Assembly (NCBI RefSeq): GCF_018499575.1 | Contig: NZ_JAHDAP010000002.1 | Location: 124,001 to 188,000 of the forward strand | Length of the DNA stretch: 64,000 nucleotides | Direction of reading: 5' to 3' | DNA from: Streptococcus infantis | Lineage (GTDB): Bacteria > Bacillota > Bacilli > Lactobacillales > Streptococcaceae | In this document: positions 19,209 to 29,580 of the stretch, piece after piece | How the letters are laid out: each line of letters starts with the position of its first letter | Position numbering within the stretch: the first letter of the stretch is position 1 | Made by a program: the position numbers and the translations under genes | Notes under the pieces: generated by a model | Databases searched by the model: none | Seen by the model: the letters and a program-made list of their open reading frames with translations, nothing else | What the model was told of the DNA's origin: nothing

Positions 19209-21776
19209 TTAGCGTTGAAGTCTATTTGACGAAGAGTCATTACTTCCGTTGGTAATATTGTTATTATTGCTGCTATTATTATTGTTATTATTACTATTAC
19301 CGTTATTACTGTTGTTGCTATTATTTCGATTATTGTTTCGATTATTATTGTTATTGCTATTGTTGTTTGAGTTGTTATTGTTGGAATTAGATGATTTTGG
19401 TAAACTTCCCAAAATAGTATTCCAAGCATTTTGGTAATCAGCATCACTACCACCGATAGCAAATTTATAAGTAGTCGTTGGAGCGCCAGCTTGATTCGCC
19501 CAATAACTGGTTACAGTTTCTCCAGTTACTTCAATCTCTTTACCGTTGATAGTGACCTTGCCAGGCTTCTGTCCAGTCGACTTAAGGACTTGAGAAGAGG
19601 TGACACTCGAATCAAGGGTAAAGCGTTCAGAACCCCAAGCGGAAGGAGAAGCTTGTTGAATAGCGTTTACGAGGTGAGCCATATACTTAGCATTACGATA
19701 GTATGCGCCTTTGGCTAACGAACTGTTATCATCGTGACCAACCCAGCCACCAAGGGTCAACCGTGGAGTTGAAAGCATGAGCCACATATCGGCTTCTTCA
19801 TTTGTTGTACCAGTTTTCCCAATCCAATCAGCACTTGCTAGACTGGGATTTATGCCATAAAGATCACTTTGGAAGCTTGTCGTGACTCGGGATGAAAGTA
19901 CATCTCTCAGCAGACTCTGCATAATGGTTGCGGTCGCTTTAGAGTAGACCTGCACAGGTTCGTCTTTATGCTCGTAGATAACCTCACCGTTGGTTTTTTC
20001 GATTTTCGAAATCATGTATTTTTTATGGTAGACACCATTATTAGCTAAGGTCTGATATCCGTTAGTATGCTGAGCTACAGTGACTTCAATTCCTCCTCCC
20101 ATAGGAAGACTTTCAATACCGTATTCTGGGATTTCATAACCCATTTTTTCCATGTAGGAGCGGACATCGACTCCTTTTTCACGAAGCATACGATAAGTCC
20201 AGTAGGCTGGGATATTCCAGGAATAATTTAGAGCTTCCTTAAGGTTTACCATAGCTGTCCCTGGACTGTTGACGTGCATGATTGGAGTTCCGTTGGCAAA
20301 GTTAGTTGGATAGTTTGATAGGATGCTAGCACTTCCCATTAATCCTTGGTCAATAGCAATACCATAGGCTAAGATAGGTTTGGTAGTCGAAGCTGGAGAT
20401 CGTTTTGTATCAAAAGCGTGGTTATTTTGATTACTTTGGTAATCGCGGCCACCGACAAATCCTAAGATAGCTCCCGTTTGATTATCCATCAAAACATTTC
20501 CGACTTCAGGTTGACCGGTATTATCATCAACTAGATAGCCATAGTTGGCCACTGCATCTTGCATAGCAGTATGGATAGCTTTGTCGATTGTAGTTGTGAT
20601 ACGGTAACCACCATTTTGAATCTCTTTTTCAGCTAATTCACGATAGGATTTTTGGATGGACTCGTTTTTGAGTTCTTGGGCAGAGACGTTGTCTTTTTGT
20701 ACCAAGTAGTCATACATGAGGTTAGTTGCTTCATCGAGAGCAGTAAAGTAGAGATAGCCCCTAGAAGTTACGTTTACACTTTCAGCTGGTAAGAAATCTT
20801 GTTTGATGTCGTATGCTTTATAGGTTTCGTAATCTTCCTGACTGAGGACCCCTGTTCTGTACATATTGTATAGAACATCTTTGGAACGTTTGATACCAAG
20901 TGCCATATCTTCTTCACTCTTCATTTCTCCCGTAGATTCATAAGGTGAGTAAGAGATAGGACTTTGTGGCAAGCCTGCTATGAAGGCTGCTTGAGGTATC
21001 GTTAGCTGATAGGCATCAACACCGAAAATACCCTTGGCTGCTTGTTGAGCTCCTGCGATATTTTGCCCTTTATTGTTACGACCAAATGGAGCGACATTGA
21101 GATAGGTTGTCAAGATTTCGTCCTTGCTCATTGCTCTCTCTAAGGCCAAGGCATCCACGATTTCAGTAGCTTTACGGGTTAGTGTAGGAGCATCACCAAC
21201 CACTTGTTGCTTGATGAGCTGCTGTGTTAGTGTAGAACCTCCACTAGAAGAACCAAGCCCGATAAAGTTTCCTAGACTAGCACGAATAACCGCTTTAGGA
21301 ACGACTCCATTGTGTTCTGCGAAATGTTCATCCTCAGTCGCAACGATAGCCTGCTTGAGATTGTCTGAAATAGCATCCGATGCGACAGAAGTCCGAAGGA
21401 GGTCGCTCTCAATAGCGCCAATCATGGAACCATCAGCATAGCGAATCTCAGAAATGGATGAAATATCGTTCACTTGTTTGACTAAATCTTCTGTTTGAGG
21501 GACGGTCACTTTGTCAAATAGAGATACAGCATAACCGAAAACAACCCCAGTACCTAAAAGTCCACCAAGAAAGGCGATGATGAATAGGGTATTAAAGGTT
21601 GCCTTGATTCCCAGTAAGATATTAGCAAAGATAGTCCAAATATTCGTTTTGGTTTGCTTTTTCTTTTTAGAATTTTTAGGACCTTTTTTTCCTAAATGTA
21701 TATTTTTTAGCTTTGTTTTAAGGGACTCCAGTAAGGCCAGTCCTTTTTCTTTCATAGATAATAATTTATTCTTCAT
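19209..21776 (-). CDS. pbp1b: Class A penicillin-binding protein 1B
   Basis: An 855-residue bifunctional peptidoglycan synthase. A basic cytoplasmic segment (1-60) precedes one membrane span (about 63-86). The GT51 transglycosylase carries its catalytic Glu in [12 protein letters not shown] (near 148). The transpeptidase has SxxK as STTK (463-466), SxN as SWN (519-521) and KTG (654-656). The last 60 residues are an unusual Asn/Ser-rich tail. The start at 21776 follows GAGGAAAG; an upstream GTG overlaps the ribosome-binding site. It builds wall outside the membrane and has its own promoter. Confidence 0.95.
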   Translation of the reverse strand: MKNKLLSMKEKGLALLESLKTKLKNIHLGKKGPKNSKKKKQTKTNIWTIFANILLGIKATFNTLFIIAFLGGLLGTGVVFGYAVSLFDKVTVPQTEDLVKQVNDISSISEIRYADGSMIGAIESDLLRTSVASDAISDNLKQAIVATEDEHFAEHNGVVPKAVIRASLGNFIGLGSSSGGSTLTQQLIKQQVVGDAPTLTRKATEIVDALALERAMSKDEILTTYLNVAPFGRNNKGQNIAGAQQAAKGIFGVDAYQLTIPQAAFIAGLPQSPISYSPYESTGEMKSEEDMALGIKRSKDVLYNMYRTGVLSQEDYETYKAYDIKQDFLPAESVNVTSRGYLYFTALDEATNLMYDYLVQKDNVSAQELKNESIQKSYRELAEKEIQNGGYRITTTIDKAIHTAMQDAVANYGYLVDDNTGQPEVGNVLMDNQTGAILGFVGGRDYQSNQNNHAFDTKRSPASTTKPILAYGIAIDQGLMGSASILSNYPTNFANGTPIMHVNSPGTAMVNLKEALNYSWNIPAYWTYRMLREKGVDVRSYMEKMGYEIPEYGIESLPMGGGIEVTVAQHTNGYQTLANNGVYHKKYMISKIEKTNGEVIYEHKDEPVQVYSKATATIMQSLLRDVLSSRVTTSFQSDLYGINPSLASADWIGKTGTTNEEADMWLMLSTPRLTLGGWVGHDDNSSLAKGAYYRNAKYMAHLVNAIQQASPSAWGSERFTLDSSVTSSQVLKSTGQKPGKVTINGKEIEVTGETVTSYWANQAGAPTTTYKFAIGGSDADYQNAWNTILGSLPKSSNSNNNNSNNNSNNNNNRNNNRNNSNNSNNGNSNNNNNNSSNNNNITNGSNDSSSNRLQR
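19212..19394 (-). repeat. Trinucleotide low-complexity tract encoding the Asn/Ser tail of PBP1b
   Basis: About 180 bases made almost wholly of AAT, AAC and AGT/AGC codons (seen as att/gtt/act triplets on the + strand) encode residues 795-855. Runs of up to six Asn alternate with Ser, Arg and Gly. Such tracts can change length by slippage while keeping frame. Confidence 0.85.
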
Positions 21777-21796
21777 TTCTTTCCTCACTCCTTATT

Positions 21797-21804
21797 ATTA
21801 TACC
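21797..21804 (-). promoter_or_regulatory. Extended -10 promoter of pbp1b
   Basis: Minus-strand TGGTATAAT ends at 21797 and leaves only about 13 bases of leader, almost all of it the GGAGTGAGGAAAG ribosome-binding region. Confidence 0.75.
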
Positions 21805-21862
21805 ATAAAAGCAATGATTGCAAGAAATTAGGCTTGGACTAGCTTTGGAGGTGTTTGGGCAA

Positions 21863-21892
21863 CAAAAAAACCAGGTATTTTCAACCTGGTTT
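21863..21892 (-). terminator. Terminator of galU
   Basis: Minus-strand AAACCAGGTT and its near complement ACCTGGTTT flank a short A-rich loop, followed by seven T. Confidence 0.9.
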
Positions 21893-21898
21893 AGGGGC

Positions 21899-22798
21899 TT
21901 ATTTTTCTCCTGAGAGTTCTTTCCCAAGGTTAATCAAATAAGTTTTCAAGTCATCTTTGACTTGAGGATGTCTAAGTGCGTAATCGATTGAAGTTTTCAT
22001 AAAGCCAAACTTGTCTCCAACATCATAACGAGCCCCCTTGAATTCACGAGCAAATACACGTTGAGTTTTGTTGAGGGTATCAATAGCGTCTGTTAGCTGG
22101 ATTTCATTTCCGGCACCAGGCGTTTGATTTTCAAGAATACCAAAAATCTCTGGTGTGAGGAGGTAACGACCGATGATCGCTAAATCACTTGGTGCGTCCT
22201 CAGGTGCTGGTTTTTCAACGAAGGTTTCAACGCTATAAAGTCCATCTTTTCCTTCACCTTGAGGCGCGATAACACCATAGGCAGAGACTTCTTCGTGTGG
22301 TACAGGCATTACAGCGATGGTAGAAGCGTGAGTCTCTTCATAATCATTCATAAGTTGCTTAGTCAATGGGACAGCATTTTCATCAGTGATATCCATGAGG
22401 TCATCTCCGAGCATCACCACAAAAGGTTCATTCCCAACGAATGCTTTGGCTTGTAAAACGGCATCTCCGAGGCCACGTGGGTGTGTCTGACGGATGAAGT
22501 GAAGGCGCATACCAGTTGTTTCATCGACTAGTTTCAAAAGATCTGTTTTTCCTTTTTCCTTAAGGTTGTATTCTAGTTCAAAGTTTGAGTCAAAGTGGTC
22601 TTCGATAGAACGTTTTGACTTCCCTGTTACAACAAGAATGTCCTCAATTCCAGACTTGAGAGCTTCTTCAACGATGAATTGAATGGTTGGCTTATCCACG
22701 ATTGGCAACATTTCTTTTGCCAAGGCTTTGGTTGCTGGTAGGAAACGAGTTCCAAGTCCCGCAGCAGGGATAACAGCTTTTCTAACTTTTTGCTTCAT
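21899..22798 (-). CDS. galU: UTP-glucose-1-phosphate uridylyltransferase
   Basis: A 299-residue nucleotidyltransferase making UDP-glucose, the precursor for glycolipids, teichoic acids, Leloir galactose use and capsule. The nucleotide-binding motif [19 protein letters not shown] is at about residues 12-30, and the [15 protein letters not shown] and [14 protein letters not shown] elements are typical. I choose the ATG at 22798, five bases after AAAGGA; an ATG two codons earlier overlaps that site. It lies 21 bases after gpsA on the same strand. Confidence 0.96.
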   Translation of the reverse strand: MKQKVRKAVIPAAGLGTRFLPATKALAKEMLPIVDKPTIQFIVEEALKSGIEDILVVTGKSKRSIEDHFDSNFELEYNLKEKGKTDLLKLVDETTGMRLHFIRQTHPRGLGDAVLQAKAFVGNEPFVVMLGDDLMDITDENAVPLTKQLMNDYEETHASTIAVMPVPHEEVSAYGVIAPQGEGKDGLYSVETFVEKPAPEDAPSDLAIIGRYLLTPEIFGILENQTPGAGNEIQLTDAIDTLNKTQRVFAREFKGARYDVGDKFGFMKTSIDYALRHPQVKDDLKTYLINLGKELSGEK

Positions 22799-22819
22799 GA
22801 GCATCCTTTCTAACGGTGA

Positions 22820-23836
22820 TTATGACCACTCGTTTTCTGCCTTGAACTCGTTACTCATGAGTTCAGAAACAGCATCCTTAATATTAACATTTTCATAAAT
22901 AACTTGGTAAATAGCCTGGGTAATAGGCATATAGACTCCAAGCTCTTGCGCCAATTCGTAAGCAGCTTTGGTTGTTGAAATTCCTTCGATGACCATTCCC
23001 ATATTTGCTTCGATATCTGCCAAGGCTTCACCACGCCCAAGAGCATCACCTGCTCGCCAGTTACGTGAGTGGACAGAAGTTCCTGTAACGATTAAATCCC
23101 CAACTCCAGAAAGACCACTGTAAGTTAATGGATTTGCTCCAAGTTTAACCCCCAGACGAGTAATTTCCGCAAGCCCGCGCGTGATAATCGCCGCCTTAGC
23201 ATTATCACCAAAGCCAAGTCCATGAAGGGCCCCTGCACCAACAGCGATGATATTTTTAAGAGCACCAGCCGTTTCCACTCCGATCACATCTGTATTGGTA
23301 TAAAGACGGAAGTAGTGGTTACTAAAGAGTGTCTGAACATACTGAGCTGTCTCTAAATCCTTAGATGCGGCTGTAATCAAGGTAATGTCACGGACGATTG
23401 TTTCTTCTGCGTGACTAGGACCAGATACAACCACAATTTCACTGCGGAACTCTTCAGGGATTTCTTCTTCAAGAATGGTTGAAAGACGTTTGTGACTATT
23501 TGGCTCGAGACCTTTTGAAGCATGCATAATAACCACTTTATGATCAAGAACAGTAGCTACCTGTTGAGCTACCAATCTTGTCACCTTAGTTGGAACTACG
23601 AACAAGACAGCGTCAACGCCCTTCAAGACTTCTGCTAAATCATGGTAGGCAACAATCTTTTCGTCTAATACAGTATCCTTAAAATAGCGTTTGTTGGTAT
23701 GTTGTGTATTGATTTCGTCAATTTGGTCAGGAATATTTCCCCAGATACGTACTTCGTGTTCATTGTCATTTAAAACTTGTGACAGAGCAGTACCCCAAGA
23801 ACCAGGCCCTAAAACAGCGATGGTTTGTTTGTTCAT
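22820..23836 (-). CDS. gpsA: Glycerol-3-phosphate dehydrogenase (NAD(P)+)
   Basis: A 338-residue soluble enzyme that reduces dihydroxyacetone phosphate to sn-glycerol-3-phosphate for phospholipid and lipoteichoic acid synthesis. The Rossmann motif [15 protein letters not shown] opens the protein, and [15 protein letters not shown] with the catalytic lysine follows near residue 190. The start at 23836 has GGAGGGG upstream. A TGGTAGAAT extended -10 lies about 35 bases before it. It leads the gpsA-galU operon. Confidence 0.96.
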   Translation of the reverse strand: MNKQTIAVLGPGSWGTALSQVLNDNEHEVRIWGNIPDQIDEINTQHTNKRYFKDTVLDEKIVAYHDLAEVLKGVDAVLFVVPTKVTRLVAQQVATVLDHKVVIMHASKGLEPNSHKRLSTILEEEIPEEFRSEIVVVSGPSHAEETIVRDITLITAASKDLETAQYVQTLFSNHYFRLYTNTDVIGVETAGALKNIIAVGAGALHGLGFGDNAKAAIITRGLAEITRLGVKLGANPLTYSGLSGVGDLIVTGTSVHSRNWRAGDALGRGEALADIEANMGMVIEGISTTKAAYELAQELGVYMPITQAIYQVIYENVNIKDAVSELMSNEFKAENEWS

Positions 23837-24037
23837 TTTCCCCTCCTTCTGAGAAAGCACTTTCCTATATTCTACCATAAAAAGCCCTAACTTGCATTAA
23901 TATTATTTATTAAGAATTGTTTGAATGGTAAATTATATATATTGGAGAATTTTTAGAATTTATTTGTAAAATAGTTTAGTGTTCAAACGGCAAAACGATA
24001 AAAAACACGAAAAGAGAAACAATATTTCCCTTAAAAA

Positions 24038-24046
24038 TGGTATAAT
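24038..24046 (+). promoter_or_regulatory. Extended -10 promoter of leuS
   Basis: TGGTATAAT is 29 bases before the leuS ATG. The AT-rich 200 bases upstream hold no T-box, so leuS seems to be regulated differently from valS here. Confidence 0.75.
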
Positions 24047-24075
24047 AGGAGCATCACGAAAATTGGAGAGACAGC

Positions 24076-26577
24076 ATGAGTTTTTACAATCATAAAGAAA
24101 TCGAGCCTAAGTGGCAGAAACACTGGGCTGACAATCACACATTTAAGACAGGAACAGACGCTTCAAAACCTAAGTTTTATGCATTGGATATGTTCCCTTA
24201 TCCATCTGGAGCAGGTCTGCACGTAGGACACCCAGAAGGCTATACAGCGACCGATATCCTCAGCCGTTTCAAACGTGCCCAAGGCTACAACGTTCTTCAC
24301 CCAATGGGATGGGATGCCTTTGGTTTGCCTGCAGAGCAATATGCTATGGATACAGGAAATGACCCAGCGGAATTTACAGCGGAAAACATTGCTAACTTCA
24401 AACGCCAAATCAACGCGCTTGGATTCTCATACGACTGGGACCGTGAGGTAAATACAACAGATCCAAACTACTATAAATGGACGCAATGGATCTTCACCAA
24501 ACTTTATGAAAAAGGCTTGGCCTATGAAGCTGAAGTGCCAGTAAACTGGGTGGAAGAATTGGGAACAGCCATTGCCAACGAAGAAGTTCTTCCAGATGGA
24601 ACATCTGAGCGTGGTGGCTATCCAGTTGTCCGCAAACCAATGCGACAATGGATGCTTAAAATTACTGCCTATGCAGAGCGCTTGCTCAATGACTTGGATG
24701 ACCTTGACTGGCCAGAGTCTATCAAGGACATGCAACGCAACTGGATTGGGAAATCAACTGGTGCTAACGTAACTTTCAAAGTAAAAGGGACAGACAAGGA
24801 ATTCACCGTCTTTACGACACGTCCGGATACCCTCTTTGGTGCGACCTTCACTGTTTTGGCACCTGAGCATGAACTAGTAGATGCCATCACAAGTCCTGAA
24901 CAAGCTGAAGCCGTAGCAGACTACAAACACCAAGCTAGCTTGAAATCAGACTTGGCTCGTACAGACCTTGCCAAGGAAAAAACAGGGGTTTGGACGGGTG
25001 CTTATGCCATCAACCCTGTCAATGGTAAAGAAATTCCAATCTGGATTGCCGACTACGTTCTCGCTAGCTATGGTACAGGTGCGGTAATGGCCGTACCTGC
25101 CCACGACCAACGTGACTGGGAATTTGCCAAACAGTTTGGTCTTCCAATCGTAGAAGTGCTTGAAGGTGGAAACGTTGAAGAGGCTGCTTACACAGAAGAT
25201 GGTCTTCACGTCAACTCAGACTTCTTGAACGGTCTTAACAAAGAAGATGCTATTGCCAAGATTGTAGCTTGGTTGGAAGAAAAAGGCTGTGGCCAAGAGA
25301 AGGTGACTTACCGTCTCCGCGATTGGCTCTTTAGCCGTCAACGTTACTGGGGTGAACCAATTCCAATCATTCATTGGGAAGACGGGACTTCAACAGCCGT
25401 TCCAGAAAGTGAATTGCCACTTGTACTGCCAGTAACCAAGGACATCCGCCCTTCAGGTACTGGGGAAAGCCCATTAGCTAACCTGACAGACTGGCTGGAA
25501 GTGACTCGTGAAGATGGCGTCAAAGGTCGTCGCGAGACCAATACGATGCCACAATGGGCAGGTTCAAGCTGGTACTACCTCCGCTATATCGATCCACATA
25601 ACACAGAGAAATTGGCCGATGAGGACCTCCTCAAACAATGGTTGCCAGTAGATATTTACGTGGGTGGTGCAGAACATGCCGTGCTTCACTTGCTTTACGC
25701 TCGTTTCTGGCACAAATTCCTCTATGATATCGGTGTTGTACCGACTAAAGAACCGTTCCAAAAACTCTTTAACCAAGGAATGATTTTGGGCACAAGTTAC
25801 CGTGACCATCGCGGTGCTCTTGTGGCGACTGACAAGGTTGAAAAACGTGACGGTTCCTTCTTCCATGTGGAAACAGGGGAAGAATTGGAGCAAGCACCAG
25901 CCAAGATGTCTAAATCACTCAAGAACGTGGTCAACCCAGACGATGTGGTGGAACAATACGGTGCTGATACCCTTCGTGTCTATGAAATGTTCATGGGGCC
26001 ACTCGATGCTTCGATCGCTTGGTCAGAAGAAGGTCTGGAAGGAAGTCGTAAGTTCCTTGACCGTGTGTACCGTTTGATCACAAGTAAAGAAATCGTTGCG
26101 GAAAACAATGGTGCTCTAGACAAGGTTTATAACGAAACCGTTAAAGCTGTCACAGAGCAAATCGAGTCTATGAAATTCAACACAGCCATTGCCCAGCTCA
26201 TGGTCTTTGTTAACGCTGCTAACAAGGAAGACAAACTCTATGTAGACTACGCCAAAGGCTTTATCCAATTGATCGCCCCATTTGCGCCTCACTTGGCAGA
26301 AGAGATCTGGCAAACAGTGGCAGCAACAGGTGAGTCTATCTCTTACGTAGCTTGGCCAACATGGGACGAAAGCAAATTGGTTGAAGATGAAATTGAAATC
26401 GTCGTCCAAATCAAAGGAAAAGTCCGTGCCAAACTCATGGTCGCAAAAGACCTTTCTCGCGAAGAATTGCAAGAAATTGCTCTCTCTGACGAAAAAGTCA
26501 AAGCAGAGATTGACGGCAAAGAAATCGTGAAAGTGATTAGTGTACCTAATAAGCTTGTAAATATCGTAACGAAATAA
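24076..26577 (+). CDS. leuS: Leucyl-tRNA synthetase
   Basis: An 833-residue class I synthetase. It begins [17 protein letters not shown], has the HIGH-type motif as HVGH within [17 protein letters not shown] (near residue 50), a CP1 editing domain (about 225-420) and KMSKS at 610-614. The C-terminal anticodon and tail domains end with [16 protein letters not shown] supplies the ribosome-binding site. It ends at its own terminator. Confidence 0.97.
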   Translation: MSFYNHKEIEPKWQKHWADNHTFKTGTDASKPKFYALDMFPYPSGAGLHVGHPEGYTATDILSRFKRAQGYNVLHPMGWDAFGLPAEQYAMDTGNDPAEFTAENIANFKRQINALGFSYDWDREVNTTDPNYYKWTQWIFTKLYEKGLAYEAEVPVNWVEELGTAIANEEVLPDGTSERGGYPVVRKPMRQWMLKITAYAERLLNDLDDLDWPESIKDMQRNWIGKSTGANVTFKVKGTDKEFTVFTTRPDTLFGATFTVLAPEHELVDAITSPEQAEAVADYKHQASLKSDLARTDLAKEKTGVWTGAYAINPVNGKEIPIWIADYVLASYGTGAVMAVPAHDQRDWEFAKQFGLPIVEVLEGGNVEEAAYTEDGLHVNSDFLNGLNKEDAIAKIVAWLEEKGCGQEKVTYRLRDWLFSRQRYWGEPIPIIHWEDGTSTAVPESELPLVLPVTKDIRPSGTGESPLANLTDWLEVTREDGVKGRRETNTMPQWAGSSWYYLRYIDPHNTEKLADEDLLKQWLPVDIYVGGAEHAVLHLLYARFWHKFLYDIGVVPTKEPFQKLFNQGMILGTSYRDHRGALVATDKVEKRDGSFFHVETGEELEQAPAKMSKSLKNVVNPDDVVEQYGADTLRVYEMFMGPLDASIAWSEEGLEGSRKFLDRVYRLITSKEIVAENNGALDKVYNETVKAVTEQIESMKFNTAIAQLMVFVNAANKEDKLYVDYAKGFIQLIAPFAPHLAEEIWQTVAATGESISYVAWPTWDESKLVEDEIEIVVQIKGKVRAKLMVAKDLSREELQEIALSDEKVKAEIDGKEIVKVISVPNKLVNIVTK

Positions 26578-26586
26578 ATTTAAAAG

Positions 26587-26617
26587 TCCTTCAGAGCTAA
26601 GTTCTGGAGGATTTTTT
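26587..26617 (+). terminator. Terminator of leuS
   Basis: An 11-bp stem with two G-U pairs (TCCTTCAGAGC / GTTCTGGAGGA) is followed by six T. Confidence 0.85.
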
Positions 26618-26654
26618 GTAGATTACCTGTGAGATGTGATATACTATTCACATC
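26617..26654 (+). promoter_or_regulatory. Promoter with palindromic operator before two acetyltransferase genes
   Basis: TTGTAG (26617-26622) and extended -10 TGATATACT (ending 26645) are 17 bases apart. The -10 box sits inside a perfect inverted repeat GATGTGA-N8-TCACATC (26633-26654), a good form for a repressor site. The cognate regulator is unknown. Confidence 0.6.
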
Positions 26655-26688
26655 TTTAAACTTATAAGTGGGAGACAAGGAGAAAGCT

Positions 26689-27381
26689 ATGCCAGTAAAT
26701 GAATACGGTCAGATGATTGGTGAACCTGTAGATGATACACCTGGAGTTTTGCCTTCACTTGTACGGTTAGAAGGGCGATATACGATTATAGAAGCTCTAT
26801 CGGTGGAAAAGCATGCAGAGGATTTATTAGCTGTCTATGGCCCAGATAGTCCTCGTGAGATGTGGACCTACCTTTTTCAGGAATCAGTGGCAGATGGGGA
26901 GGAACTGGTCAGCCTTTTAAATCAGATGCTGGCTCGTAAGGACCGTTTTTACTATGCGATTATAGACAAGACAACTGGTAAGGCCTTGGGAACATTTTCT
27001 CTTATGCGCATTGACCAAGTCAATCGCGTCATTGAAGTTGGAGCAGTGACCTTTTCTCCGGCTCTCAAACAGACCAGGATGGGAACAGAAGCCCACTATT
27101 TGCTAGCTCGTTATGTCTTTGAAGAACTCAACTATCGCCGCTATGAGTGGAAGTGCGACGCCCTCAATCTTCCATCTAGGAAAGCAGCAGAACGTTTGGG
27201 CTTTGTCTATGAAGGAACCTTCCGCCAAGCTGTTATCTATAAAGGTCGCACCAGAGATACGGATTGGTTGTCCATGATTGATAAGGACTGGCCAAGGATT
27301 AAGGCTCGTTTTGAAGCATGGTTGCGTCCGGATAATTTTGATGAAAATGGACAACAGATTAAATCTCTACGAGAATGTTAG
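26689..27381 (+). CDS. GNAT acetyltransferase, RimL type
   Basis: A 230-residue protein with the RimJ/L architecture: an N-terminal extension, GVVTFSP-like acetyl-CoA strand near 120 (EVGAVTFSPALKQTRMGTEA), and the WKCDALNLPSRKAAERLGF element (about 160-178). Such proteins acetylate N-termini or small molecules; target unknown. I place the start at 26689 (AAGGAG upstream) rather than at an earlier GTG. It is followed 11 bases later by a second GNAT gene. Confidence 0.87.
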   Translation: MPVNEYGQMIGEPVDDTPGVLPSLVRLEGRYTIIEALSVEKHAEDLLAVYGPDSPREMWTYLFQESVADGEELVSLLNQMLARKDRFYYAIIDKTTGKALGTFSLMRIDQVNRVIEVGAVTFSPALKQTRMGTEAHYLLARYVFEELNYRRYEWKCDALNLPSRKAAERLGFVYEGTFRQAVIYKGRTRDTDWLSMIDKDWPRIKARFEAWLRPDNFDENGQQIKSLREC

Positions 27382-27392
27382 GAAGGTTTGTT

Positions 27393-27809
27393 ATGATTAA
27401 GATTACAAAAGAATCCTCTGTTACAATTGATGACGTTTTACATCTCTATCAGGCAGTTGGTTGGACAAACTATACCAATCAGCCACAAATGTTGGAGCAG
27501 GCCTTGTCTCATTCGCTAGCGACTTATCTTGCCCGTGATGGTGAGGAAATCGTTGGTTTAGTGCGTCTGGTTGGAGATGGTTTTTCATCGGTCTTTGTTC
27601 AAGATTTGATTGTTTTGCCTAGCTATCAGCGCCAAGGGATTGGTAGCGACTTGATGAAAGAAGCTTTAGGGGATTTCAAAGATGCCTATCAAGTCCAACT
27701 AGCGACCGAACAGACAGAAAAAACCTTGGGATTTTACCGTTCCTTGGGTTTTGAAACCTTATCTACTTATGATTGCACAGGAATGATTTGGGTGGATCGA
27801 AAAAAATAA
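27393..27809 (+). CDS. Small GNAT acetyltransferase
   Basis: A 138-residue single-domain GNAT protein. The acetyl-CoA binding loop is visible as LPSYQRQGIGSDLM (about 75-88), followed by ATEQTEKTLGFYRSLGF. GGAAGG six bases ahead of the ATG sets the start. It is co-transcribed with the preceding, unrelated-length GNAT gene. Substrate is not predictable. A CiaR-type promoter begins just after its stop. Confidence 0.88.
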   Translation: MIKITKESSVTIDDVLHLYQAVGWTNYTNQPQMLEQALSHSLATYLARDGEEIVGLVRLVGDGFSSVFVQDLIVLPSYQRQGIGSDLMKEALGDFKDAYQVQLATEQTEKTLGFYRSLGFETLSTYDCTGMIWVDRKK

Positions 27810-27823
27810 AATAATTATTTTAT

Positions 27824-27856
27824 CTTAAGTTAATTTTAAGTCTTCTCTTGTATCAT
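27824..27856 (+). promoter_or_regulatory. CiaR-dependent promoter of the first csRNA
   Basis: CTTAAG (27824-27829), five bases, TTTAAG (27835-27840), ten bases and -10 TATCAT (27851-27856) match the known CiaR repeat arrangement (NTTAAG-N5-WTTAAG, about 10 bases from the -10). Confidence 0.85.
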
Positions 27857-27862
27857 ATAGTT

Positions 27863-27965
27863 ATTAAGTAAAGACCTCCTAACTTTATTTAATAAAAATC
27901 CTAAACTTTTCTTTTTCATAATAATCTCCCTAAAGAAGCCACTAAATCAGGTGGCTTTTTTGTTT
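27863..27965 (+). ncRNA. CiaR-regulated small RNA (csRNA/ccn family), copy 1
   Basis: About 103 nt from the predicted start to the T run. A 13-bp 5' stem (TTATTAAGTAAAG / CTTTATTTAATAA, one G-U pair) exposes a loop with ACCTCCTAA, complementary to a Shine-Dalgarno sequence. A single-stranded linker contains CATAATAATCTCCCT. The 3' end is a terminator (AGCCAC / GTGGCT, T6). Known csRNAs have this size and these anti-SD elements and act in trans on mRNAs, among them competence genes. Lies between the small GNAT gene and ruvB. Confidence 0.88.
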
Positions 27966-27979
27966 GTGGGCTGGATTTT

Positions 27980-27988
27980 TGCTATAAT
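27980..27988 (+). promoter_or_regulatory. Extended -10 promoter giving a probable leaderless ruvB mRNA
   Basis: TGCTATAAT ends at 27988, with a possible -35 TTGTTT at 27960-27965 (17-base spacer). Only AGGAAC separates the -10 box from the ATG, so transcription should begin at or next to the start codon. Confidence 0.65.
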
Positions 27989-27994
27989 AGGAAC

Positions 27995-28993
27995 ATGAGT
28001 AGAATTTTAGATAATGAAATCATGGGTGATGAGGAGTTGGTAGAACGTACCCTCCGTCCCCAATATTTACGTGAATATATCGGTCAGGACAAGGTCAAAG
28101 ATCAGCTTCAAATCTTTATCGAAGCAGCAAAAATGCGTGATGAGGCGCTGGACCATGTTCTTTTGTTTGGCCCTCCAGGTCTTGGGAAAACGACCATGGC
28201 TTTTGTCATTGCCAATGAATTGGGAGTTAATCTCAAGCAGACATCTGGCCCTGTCATCGAAAAAGCGGGTGATTTGGTAGCCATTTTAAATGACTTGGAG
28301 CCTGGAGATGTCCTCTTTATCGATGAGATTCATCGCTTGCCCATGTCGGTAGAAGAGGTACTTTACAGCGCCATGGAAGACTTCTACATTGACATCATGA
28401 TTGGTGCGGGAGAAGCTAGCCGTAGTGTCCATCTAGATTTGCCACCTTTTACCTTGATTGGGGCGACAACTCGTGCGGGGATGCTTTCGAATCCTCTTCG
28501 TGCCCGTTTTGGGATTACAGGTCACATGGAATATTATACCCATGCTGATTTGACAGAGATTGTCGAGCGGACGGCAGATATCTTTGAGATGGAAATTACC
28601 CATGAAGCTGCATCTGAGTTAGCTTTACGCAGTCGTGGAACTCCTCGTATCGCTAATCGTCTCCTCAAGCGCGTGCGTGACTTTGCGCAGATTATGGGGG
28701 ATGGCTTGATTGATGATATCATTACAGATAAGGCTTTGACTATGCTGGATGTAGATCATGAAGGCTTGGACTATGTGGACCAGAAAATCCTTCGCACCAT
28801 GATTGAGATGTATGGCGGCGGCCCTGTCGGTCTAGGCACTCTTTCGGTTAATATCGCTGAAGAGCGTGAGACGGTAGAGGATATGTACGAACCTTACCTG
28901 ATCCAGAAAGGCTTTATCATGCGAACTCGTTCAGGACGGGTCGCGACAGCTAAGGCTTATGAACATTTAGGGTATGAGTACAATGAAAAATAA
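27995..28993 (+). CDS. ruvB: Holliday junction branch migration DNA helicase RuvB
   Basis: A 332-residue AAA+ ATPase motor that drives branch migration with RuvA. Walker A is GPPGLGKTT (about 56-64), Walker B is LFIDEIH, sensor 1 follows in [20 protein letters not shown], and the C-terminal winged helix holds [18 protein letters not shown]. The ATG at 27995 gives the usual family N-terminus but is only six bases after the -10 box. Its end overlaps the next gene by 11 bases. Confidence 0.96.
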   Translation: MSRILDNEIMGDEELVERTLRPQYLREYIGQDKVKDQLQIFIEAAKMRDEALDHVLLFGPPGLGKTTMAFVIANELGVNLKQTSGPVIEKAGDLVAILNDLEPGDVLFIDEIHRLPMSVEEVLYSAMEDFYIDIMIGAGEASRSVHLDLPPFTLIGATTRAGMLSNPLRARFGITGHMEYYTHADLTEIVERTADIFEMEITHEAASELALRSRGTPRIANRLLKRVRDFAQIMGDGLIDDIITDKALTMLDVDHEGLDYVDQKILRTMIEMYGGGPVGLGTLSVNIAEERETVEDMYEPYLIQKGFIMRTRSGRVATAKAYEHLGYEYNEK

Positions 28994-29546
28994 GCAAGAA
29001 ATACTAGATAGTGTTAGAGAAAATCCTGACATGATGGCTATTCTGACCATCATCCGAGATCTGGAGTTGAAAGATTCCTGGTTGGCGGCAGGTTCGGTTC
29101 GAAATTTTATCTGGAATCTCTTGTCAGATAAACCAGCTTTTGACCGTGAAACAGATGTGGATGTGATTTTCTTTGATCCAGATGTCAGTTACGAAGAAAC
29201 GCTAGCCATAGAAAGTAAGTTGAGAGAGGACTTCCCCCAGTATCAGTGGGAGCTGAAAAATCAAGTCTATATGCATCAACATAGTCCCCATACGCCTCCG
29301 TATAGAAATTCCTGCGATGCCATGAGTAAGTATCCAGAACGTTGTACGGCAGTAGGGCTTCGCTTGCAAGCTGACGCAACTTTAGAGCTCTTTGCGCCTT
29401 ATGGTTTGGAGGATATTTTGAACTTTCAAGTTCGTCCAACTCCTCATTTCTTAGAAAATGAAGACCGGATGAAGCTCTATCAAAAGCGTTTATCCAAGAA
29501 AAATTGGCGAGAAAAATGGAAAAATCTCACATTTAAAAATACTTAA
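28983..29546 (+). CDS. Nucleotidyltransferase-fold protein (DUF925 / YiaA-like)
   Basis: A 187-residue protein with the polymerase-beta-like pattern [15 protein letters not shown] followed by [12 protein letters not shown], which would place the metal-binding acidic residues. The family is widespread in Firmicutes and proteobacteria without a settled function. I choose the ATG at 28983, with AGGG ten bases upstream; an in-frame ATG at 28974 is possible. It overlaps ruvB, and its stop codon is embedded in the CiaR site of the second csRNA. Confidence 0.85.
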   Translation: MKNKQEILDSVRENPDMMAILTIIRDLELKDSWLAAGSVRNFIWNLLSDKPAFDRETDVDVIFFDPDVSYEETLAIESKLREDFPQYQWELKNQVYMHQHSPHTPPYRNSCDAMSKYPERCTAVGLRLQADATLELFAPYGLEDILNFQVRPTPHFLENEDRMKLYQKRLSKKNWREKWKNLTFKNT

Positions 29547-29574
29547 GGAAACTTTAAGATAGGAGCTGTATACT
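29542..29574 (+). promoter_or_regulatory. CiaR-dependent promoter of the second csRNA
   Basis: CTTAAG (29542-29547), GAAAC, TTTAAG (29553-29558), ten bases, and -10 TATACT (29569-29574). The first half-site contains the TAA stop of the preceding coding sequence. Confidence 0.88.
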
Positions 29575-29580
29575 TATCTC

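Noticed and set aside
19130..19462. Long N-terminal extension of the DMT transporter frame
   Set aside because: It is the complementary-strand-shifted reading of the Asn-codon tract of pbp1b plus promoter DNA; it gives Ile/Thr repeats unlike any transporter start.
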